Under the pieces are notes generated by a model. It was not told the DNA's origin. It made no database searches and saw only the letters and a program-made list of their open reading frames with translations. DNA of 27,126 nucleotides from Hymenoscyphus infarciens (Eukaryota > Ascomycota > Leotiomycetes > Helotiales > Helotiaceae), in contig LLCB01000518.1 in NCBI GenBank assembly GCA_001414345.1, positions 1-27,126 on the forward strand. Reading direction: 5' to 3'. The translations under genes were made by a program, and so were the position numbers. Positions 21,029-27,126 of this stretch are shown piece by piece. The first letter of the stretch is position 1, and each line of letters begins with the position of its first letter.

Positions 21029-21219
21029 TATAATAGCTTTCTATAAATATATAAAGAGAGTGCTTATAGAATAGTACTTAATATTAAGAAAAACTAAACT
21101 AAAGAGAAAAGCGAAGAGTATATATACTCTAGCTTTATTTATATATATTAAGCGAAGCCTTAGTAAAGCCTTAGAATAACCTAGTTACGTAAGTGACGTA
21201 TATAACTAGGACTGTTATA
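21029..21219 (-). repeat. 5' LTR of minus-strand Gypsy element
   Basis: The 191-bp repeat starts TATAATAGCTTTC and ends GGACTGTTATA on the plus strand. It keeps more CpG than its partner, for example ACGTAAGTGACGT at about 21187-21199. The 8-bp inverted repeat CCTAGTTA (21180-21187) and TAACTAGG (21203-21210) frames this. GTTTT follows at 21220. Confidence 0.92.
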
Positions 21220-21224
21220 GTTTT
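21220..21224. repeat. Target-site duplication GTTTT, right copy
   Basis: This matches 15429-15433 exactly and directly abuts the 5' LTR end at 21219. Confidence 0.88.
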
Positions 21225-24025
21225 TCTATTTTATAAGTATAGTATTATACTTAAATCTTACTTCTCTTACTTCCTACTCCTCTTCCTACTCCTATCTTAC
21301 TATCTATAAGTATAGTATTACCTTCTTTACCTTTAGTAGTCTACCTCTCCTTCTCCTTTTTAGCTATATTACTATATATCTATAAGTATTCTAGATTAGT
21401 TCTTCTAGCTTAGACCTTTAGAACTTCCTCTTAAAAGTAGCTACTTATAAGTTAAGATATAAGTTAATTAACACGTAGTCTACTTTAACTTCTAAGCTTT
21501 AAACTAGAGTAGCTTTATATATCTCTATTACTACTTATAAGTATCTTTATTATTATATAGAGAAGCTCCTTACTATTCTCTTTATATTCCCTCTTTTTAG
21601 TATAGTATAGTACTATACTAACGCTTTATATACTATTATACTCCTTATTACTACTATATATATCTACTTTACTTAGTAGTAGTCTACTCTCTATATCTTT
21701 CTAGTAAGCCTTATAAGTATAAAGGTTTATATTATAAGCTTCTTTTAGACTCTTTCTTAGTATACCTTCTAGTTTAGTTTCTTATTAAGCTCTACTTCTA
21801 GGAACTTTATATACTTAACTAGTATAAGCCTTATCTCTTTAAACTAGACTATCTCTTTCTATAATACTCTTATTCTTATAAAGTATATAAGTACTATCTT
21901 TTCTAGGCTAAAAGCTATCTCTTACTTATTTACCTACTTATTATATACTCTTTAAGCTATTTTAAGTATCTTATAGTTTACTATTATACTTTTTAATATT
22001 ATAAGTAGATTTATATTATCTATAAAGCTTACTATAATAAGCTTATTAATTCTTACTAGGTTCTTATATAATATTAAGGTAAAGAGAATAAATATTATTA
22101 GTAATAGTACTAATCCTTATAAGATATCTTATTTAAAGTCTCTTTTATCTATTAATTATCTATTAAAGAATAGTATAACTCTTTATCTAGAGAGGAAGCT
22201 TCTTATCTATATTATTACTTATTATAGAACCTCTTTCTCTCTTAATATATAAAGTAGCTATATATAGTCTACTTAGTTAAAGGCTTCTATTATATCTAGT
22301 TAAGCTAGAGATATATAGCTCTTATTTTCCTATACTATATATATACTTTCTATTACTATTTTAATTACTAGCTTTATATTTTAATACTTCTAGTTACTTA
22401 TCTATAGCCTTAATAGTATTACTATTTCCTTTATAAGCTATATAAGCTTTTATATTATTACTTTTTTAAGAATCTTACTTATAGTTAAGAGTAGTACTAT
22501 TAGTTAGTAGACTTCTACTTTACTCTACTCCTTAGTTATTTTACATAGTTTTCTTAGTACTATTACTTTTATATAGTAAAGATAGAATAAGAAGTACTAT
22601 AAATAGAAGCTTACTTCTACTATTATAGTAAGTACTTTATAAAGCGGTTTATTATAGGCTTTTAAGAAGCTGTTTACTAGTATATTAAATCTTAACACTT
22701 TCTATAATACTAATCTTATAGCTATTTTAATATACTTCTTAGTTATATATTAGCTTACTAAGTCTCTATTAGAAACACTTAAGTAGTTAGCTATTAACCC
22801 TAAGGAGAACTTTTCTATAAGAATATAAGCCTTCTCTTAGTAGGTCTTACCTTTTATTCTATTAAGTAATATAAGTATTAATAGTACTAGTACTTCTAGT
22901 CTTATATATCTTTTAAAGTATACTTACTTCTTAAGTATCTAGAGTTTCCTTTTATCCTTTACTACTTCTACTAGTACCTCTCTCTAGCTCTTTATCTTTA
23001 CCTTTCTACTTACTATTTAAAGTTTCTAAAAAGTATTATTAAGCTACTATCTTAAGCTCTCTATTTAGTACTCCTTCTAGGTTTTTTCATATTTCCTTAC
23101 CTTTCTTAATACTTCTTTAACCTCTATATTCTACTAAGGCTATACTCTTTCTCTATCTAGCTTTTAGAATAGTATTAAGGTCTATACTATCTTTTAAAAG
23201 TCCTTTATAAGTCTTTATACTAGTCTCTTAAGTTCTTATATATTTTAGATTATAGGTATTTCTAAGTTAAAGACTTCTACTTTAACTAGGATCTTATTTA
23301 TTAGTCTCTAACTAAATCTAAGCACTTATAGTACCTTTCTCTCTTCTCCTACTTTTATTATAAGAAGTTAAGCTATATAGTCTAATCTTAATAGGTCTAG
23401 AGACCTTTACTAGGTTACTACGTTCTTAATAGAGAAGGTAAAGTTAATTATAAAGTTATAAGAGCTCTCTCTTCTCTATATAGCTTTACTATAAAGTATA
23501 TCTCTCTCTAATACTTATAATATAGTAAGTTTAAGAATAAGGTCTACGTTCTTATTATATCTCCTATATATATTTTATAAAAAGTAGTAAGTATTTAGAT
23601 TAGCTATTATAAATACCCTTCTTAGTCTTACTTATTCGAGTATATTCTTAATTAGTATCTACTTTATCTATAAGTTATAGACTAAGTAGACTATTATCTT
23701 ATCTACTCTCTCTTCTATTATTATACTTATCTAGTTCTTATCTATAATATATATCTAGCTTACTTTTAAGTATCTTTTATATATAAAGAGTACTATTACT
23801 CTATTTAACTAGATTATATTATATTTTAAGCTTAAGAAGTAACTAAGAGAGTCTCTTATACTATTCTATACTAGTTCTTAGATTACTAATATATTATATT
23901 CCTTCTTATAATTTAGAGCTATATTAAAGGCTTTTAGTATCTTTCTTATATTCTAGTATAGTACTATTATACTTATAATAGTTCTATAAGTAGAGTTTAA
24001 GTTACTTCTATTTCTTCTTTAGTTA
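21225..24025 (-). pseudogene. LINE ORF2 remnant: AP-like endonuclease and reverse transcriptase
   Basis: Read on the minus strand, the endonuclease starts with LQNIRK (about 23940-23965). It continues with NILVIQEL (about 23868-23895), the catalytic Glu box, and IIANLNTYYF (23581-23610), a mutated form of the GDFNxHHPLW motif. The reverse transcriptase has L*GLVLLLIIFILF near 22085-22130, from the usual PQGSPLSPILF box, and the active site FIDNINLL at 22003-22026 in place of F.DD. The C-terminal LNKKLN, DYYQVKQ and IVYKALVQYY blocks follow, down to 21400. The ORF continues across the Gypsy insertion into 15433-14650. Stops are throughout. Confidence 0.82.
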
Positions 24026-24029
24026 AATC

Positions 24030-25490
24030 TCTTATTATACTAAGAGAGCTCCTTAGCCTCTTTAAAAACTAGGTTAGGTTGCTACTATTTATATATTCTA
24101 CTTTATTTATATTTATTAGCCTCTTTAGTATAGATCTCTATCTCTATCTCTTCTTTAAGCTTTATAAGCTCTCTTTCTAGTTAAAGGTAAATAAGTAAGA
24201 TATCTTTACTTTACTCTCTTTTAAGAGTCTTTATAGGTTTATAAACATAGTTATCTTATTAAGATATTATTCTCTTATCTATTTATAGTATTACTCTCTT
24301 ATATAGTACTCTTTTATAAATACTAAGTATTCTTCTTTATAATTCCTATACTTTACTAAGTATTCTTTTAGGTTTTTCTTACTAAGATACTCTTTCTTAC
24401 TCTCTTTATACCTCTTATATATATACTAGGCGTACCTCTTATTCTATTTATAAAAGCGTACTATATACTCTTACTTTTACTACTTATAATACTTTTATAC
24501 TACTACCTCTAAAGTATATCTTTTATAATATCTCTCTTATATATAGCCTTCTTACTTCTTCTATTATTACTACTTTAAGAATATAGTTCTTTTAAGCTAG
24601 TCTCTCTTATTCTTAATACTCTCTATATCTATTTTCTTATTATATAATCTTTAGTATTCTTATACTAGAGACTTAAGAGATACTCTATAATATACTCTCT
24701 TTTTTATTCTTAAGTCTATTTACTAAAGCTCTTTTTATAAGTACTATAAGTATTCTTACTACTACTACTTTTCTTTATTTAAATACCTTCTTTACTTAGC
24801 TATTATCTTATATATATCTTACTTACTTCTCTTTCTTAAACCTTATAATAATATCTCTACTTTAGAGCTTTTAAGCTATTATTACTCTTACTCTATATCT
24901 ATCTATATTTATAGCTCTAATTACTTCTTTTAGTAATAGCTTATTCTTCTCTTTATCTATCTCTATTACTTAGACTATAATCTCTCTAGTATATTTAGCT
25001 AGTACTATATATTCTCTTTATAGTATAGTTACTACCTCTCTTTATAGTCTCTTAGTTCTAGCTCTCTCTACTTATATTAGACTATACTCTTTTATTCCTT
25101 CTATTCTCTTAACTATAATAGTAAGCTTCTCTTATAGAATTCTATATATAATTATATTATCCTCTCTCTTTTTAGTTCTCTTATACTTAAGTACTTTTCC
25201 TACTACTTTAATAATTACTTTAATACCTCTCTTCTTTATTACTAAGTTAAGTATTATTTAGATTAAGCTCTTCTTTATTATATCTACGTAGTTTAATACT
25301 CTCTTCTATTCTTTTATACTCTACTCTTCTTAGTTTATTATACTATCTTTATTAGTTACTAGTACTTTAGAGAGAGGAATAGAGGCTCTTTATAAGCCTC
25401 TCTTTTTCCTACTACTACTACTACTACTATAATTACTTAGTATAATTATAGAGTGCTTTAGTCTCTTTCTAAACTATTTAATAGTCGCCT
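24030..25490 (-). pseudogene. LINE ORF1 (Gag-like) remnant with CCHC knuckle
   Basis: This is the minus-strand relic upstream of the endonuclease, rich in Lys, Arg and Glu. At 24306-24350 the minus strand reads Y-R-N-Y-K-E-E-Y-L-V-F-I-K-E-Y, which fits a C-x2-C-x3-H-x6-C Tad-type zinc knuckle with each Cys and His changed to Tyr by a single G-to-A or C-to-T change. A trinucleotide run (ACT)n at about 25410-25430 lies near the probable N-terminus. The exact ORF limits cannot be set because of stops and possible frameshifts. Confidence 0.65.
25410..25430. repeat. ACT/AGT trinucleotide microsatellite
   Basis: Six to seven tandem ACT units lie within the 5' part of the LINE ORF1 region. Read on the minus strand they are AGT/TAG units. 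Confidence 0.8.
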
Positions 25491-25545
25491 AAACGTATTT
25501 TAAGGCTTTTAGAGTTACTTTATTAATTCTAAAAAAGTTTTTTTT

Positions 25546-27126
25546 TAAAAGTATTATTATAAGAGTTAAATACTTTTATTAATAAAACTATAAACTATAT
25601 TACTATAATATTGAAAATATTTATAACTAATAATAGTATAATATATACTAAACTATAAATAATTAATTAAATAATTAAAGTATTTTTAAGATTATTACTT
25701 AAGTAAAGTTATTTAGAATACTTAGATTATAGTTTATAAAAATATTAAATTTAATAGTATAGTACTTAGTTTTATAAATTTAAAACTAGTAATCTATATA
25801 TATAATAATACTAGAAAGTTAATACTTACTTAAGTTTATACTATTTGAAGAATAAGCTAAAGATAAAAATACTTTATATTTAATTAAAATCTTATCTAAG
25901 TATTTATATAGTTATTAATAAAATTAAAATTAAAATTCTTTATATAACTATTAAAGTAGTACTTTTAATAAAAAGATATATTTTTTAAACTAGTAAAGCT
26001 ATTATATAGTACTTTAGAGGCTAGTAACTATTAGTTTATATTATAATAGTTAAAAAAAAACCTCTCTCTTCTATATATAAAATTATATTAATATAATAAA
26101 TAAGTATAATTTAATATCTCTTTTAATATAATAGACTTTTAAACTAAAAATACTTTTATACTTCTTAATAATACTTTTACGAATAAAGAAAAAGATACTA
26201 TTAATAAAACTAGATTTATATCTAAAGAGAGAGAAAAGCTTATTATTAATTATTTAAATAAATTTAATTAAAAGGTAATTAATAAGTATTATATAAAATA
26301 CTTAAGTTTATATATAAGTTAAAAGATCTAATATAAGATATAGTTTATATATAGTATATATTAAGAATAAAGATTCTATATAATATATTTAAGAAGTATA
26401 CTTAGTTATATTATATAAGATATAGTAACTTTATTTAAAATATTTTAAGAAATATCTTAAAAACTAACTTAGCTTTATTTCTTAATAGTTTAGTTCTCTT
26501 TTTTACTACTTTTTTAAGCTTTAAACTTTACTATTTATTTAATATATTATATATAAAGCTTTTAATAACTTATACTAGAATCTTTTTAAAAGTATTCTAA
26601 AAAAAATATACTTTCTAAGATAGTTACTTAAACTTAGTAATTAATAGTTTAATAGTCTCTTAACTTTATATACTAAGTTTATAATTTAAATATTTAAGAA
26701 TAAGTCTATAGTTTTACTAGTATTATTATCTTAAAACTCTATCTAAGTTTTAATATTACTAGTAGCTTATTATTATAAAGAGTTTATTTAAAATACTAAT
26801 AATTACTAATATAACTAAGAAATATTCTAGTATTTAAGTATTAAGAGATATAACTTAGCTTATATTTAAAATAGTTTTTTCTTCTTAGTATTCTAATATA
26901 TAATAACTACTATAAATTATAATTATCTAATATTACTAGAGATTTACTTAGAATTAGACTAATTATTATTATTACTAAAAAGTTATTAATATTAAGTAAT
27001 AATTACCTTATTTACTAATAAGCTTTAGGTTTAAACCTTAGTTAATACTAGTTCTTTCTAGTATTATTTAAAAGGTTTAATTACGTTCTTAGTTATAGTT
27101 ATATAAATATATAATTCTTAAAACAA
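25546..27126. other. AT-rich RIP desert with diverged repeats, no gene
   Basis: I see no coding domain here. From about 26510 to 27010 it matches, in the same orientation, the repeats at 12966-13254 and 13306-13720. The 20-bp string ATTAAGTAATAATTACCTTa (26991-27010) is nearly identical to 14475-14494. The remaining stretch 25560-26500 shows only AT-rich low-complexity sequence. Confidence 0.55.

Larger units (their letters stand above)
15434..21219 (-). mobile_element. Complete Ty3/Gypsy chromovirus LTR retrotransposon, nested in a LINE
   Basis: This is a full-length element of 5786 bp on the minus strand: 5' LTR 21029-21219, gag-pol remnants, 3' LTR 15434-15624. It is flanked by GTTTT on both sides. 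Domain order on the minus strand is Gag with zinc knuckle, protease, RT, RNase H, integrase and chromodomain, as in fungal chromoviruses. By hand count the two LTRs differ at about 18 of 191 positions, 17 of them transitions, so their divergence reflects RIP more than age. All reading frames are broken. The plus-strand element at 2207-6001 belongs to the same family. Confidence 0.93.
21225..25545 (-). mobile_element. Tad1-like LINE, 5' part (right of the nested Gypsy)
   Basis: This is the larger part of the minus-strand LINE interrupted by the Gypsy element. It carries ORF1 (Gag-like, CCHC) and then ORF2 (endonuclease and RT). Joined with 14622-15433 it gives an element of about 5.1 kb. The 5' limit is placed near 25545. 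There AATAATACTTTTAAAA (minus strand) resembles AATAATACTTTAAAAG just beyond the 3' tail at about 14605-14620, a possible LINE target-site duplication. The 5' limit is approximate. Confidence 0.82.

Noticed and set aside
1..27126. Regional centromere
   Set aside because: Very AT-rich nested retrotransposons would fit, but two intact genes lie inside and sequence alone cannot show it; CENP-A data would be needed.

Overview
This window looks like filamentous ascomycete (Pezizomycotina) DNA. One small gene island of about 2.2 kb, with normal base composition, sits inside a very AT-rich repeat desert. In the desert CpA and TpG are nearly absent and TpA is in excess. Transposon reading frames are broken by TAA/TAG where Gln or Trp codons are expected. 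That is the signature of repeat-induced point mutation (RIP). A short GT-AG intron with a TACTAAT branch site in the island also fits a filamentous fungus. I cannot name the species.

Layout. 1-2206: RIP-degraded hAT transposase relic, cut by the window start and ending in palindrome-rich DNA. 2207-6001: plus-strand chromodomain Ty3/Gypsy element, missing its 5' part here, with one LTR at 5811-6001. 6002-7632: 3' part of a plus-strand Tad1-like LINE. About 7886-10085: gene island with a spliced, tail-anchored kinase-like gene of the APH family (plus strand, 8016-9613) and a convergent coiled-coil gene (minus strand, 9605-9919); their 3' ends overlap by 9 bp. 10086-14621: AT-rich DNA with no recognised gene, holding a 17-bp minisatellite, a 145-bp tandem dimer and dispersed repeats. 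14622-15433 and 21225-25545: the two halves of one minus-strand Tad1-like LINE. 15434-21219: a complete minus-strand Gypsy element with two 191-bp LTRs and a 5-bp GTTTT duplication, sitting inside that LINE. 25546-27126: AT-rich DNA with diverged copies of the 13 kb repeats.

The two flanks mirror each other. The same Gypsy family has inserted into the same LINE family on each side of the island, in inverted overall orientation and at different LINE positions. On the left, the hAT relic probably interrupts the Gypsy element, which would make a three-level nest whose 5' halves lie before base 1. None of the transposon genes can be expressed as intact proteins.

The two island genes are intact despite RIP on both sides. 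I found no convincing new multi-gene system. The most distinctive non-repeat biology is the tail-anchored APH-like kinase beside a small coiled-coil protein. All transposon boundaries and homologies come from reading by eye; no alignment software or database was used.
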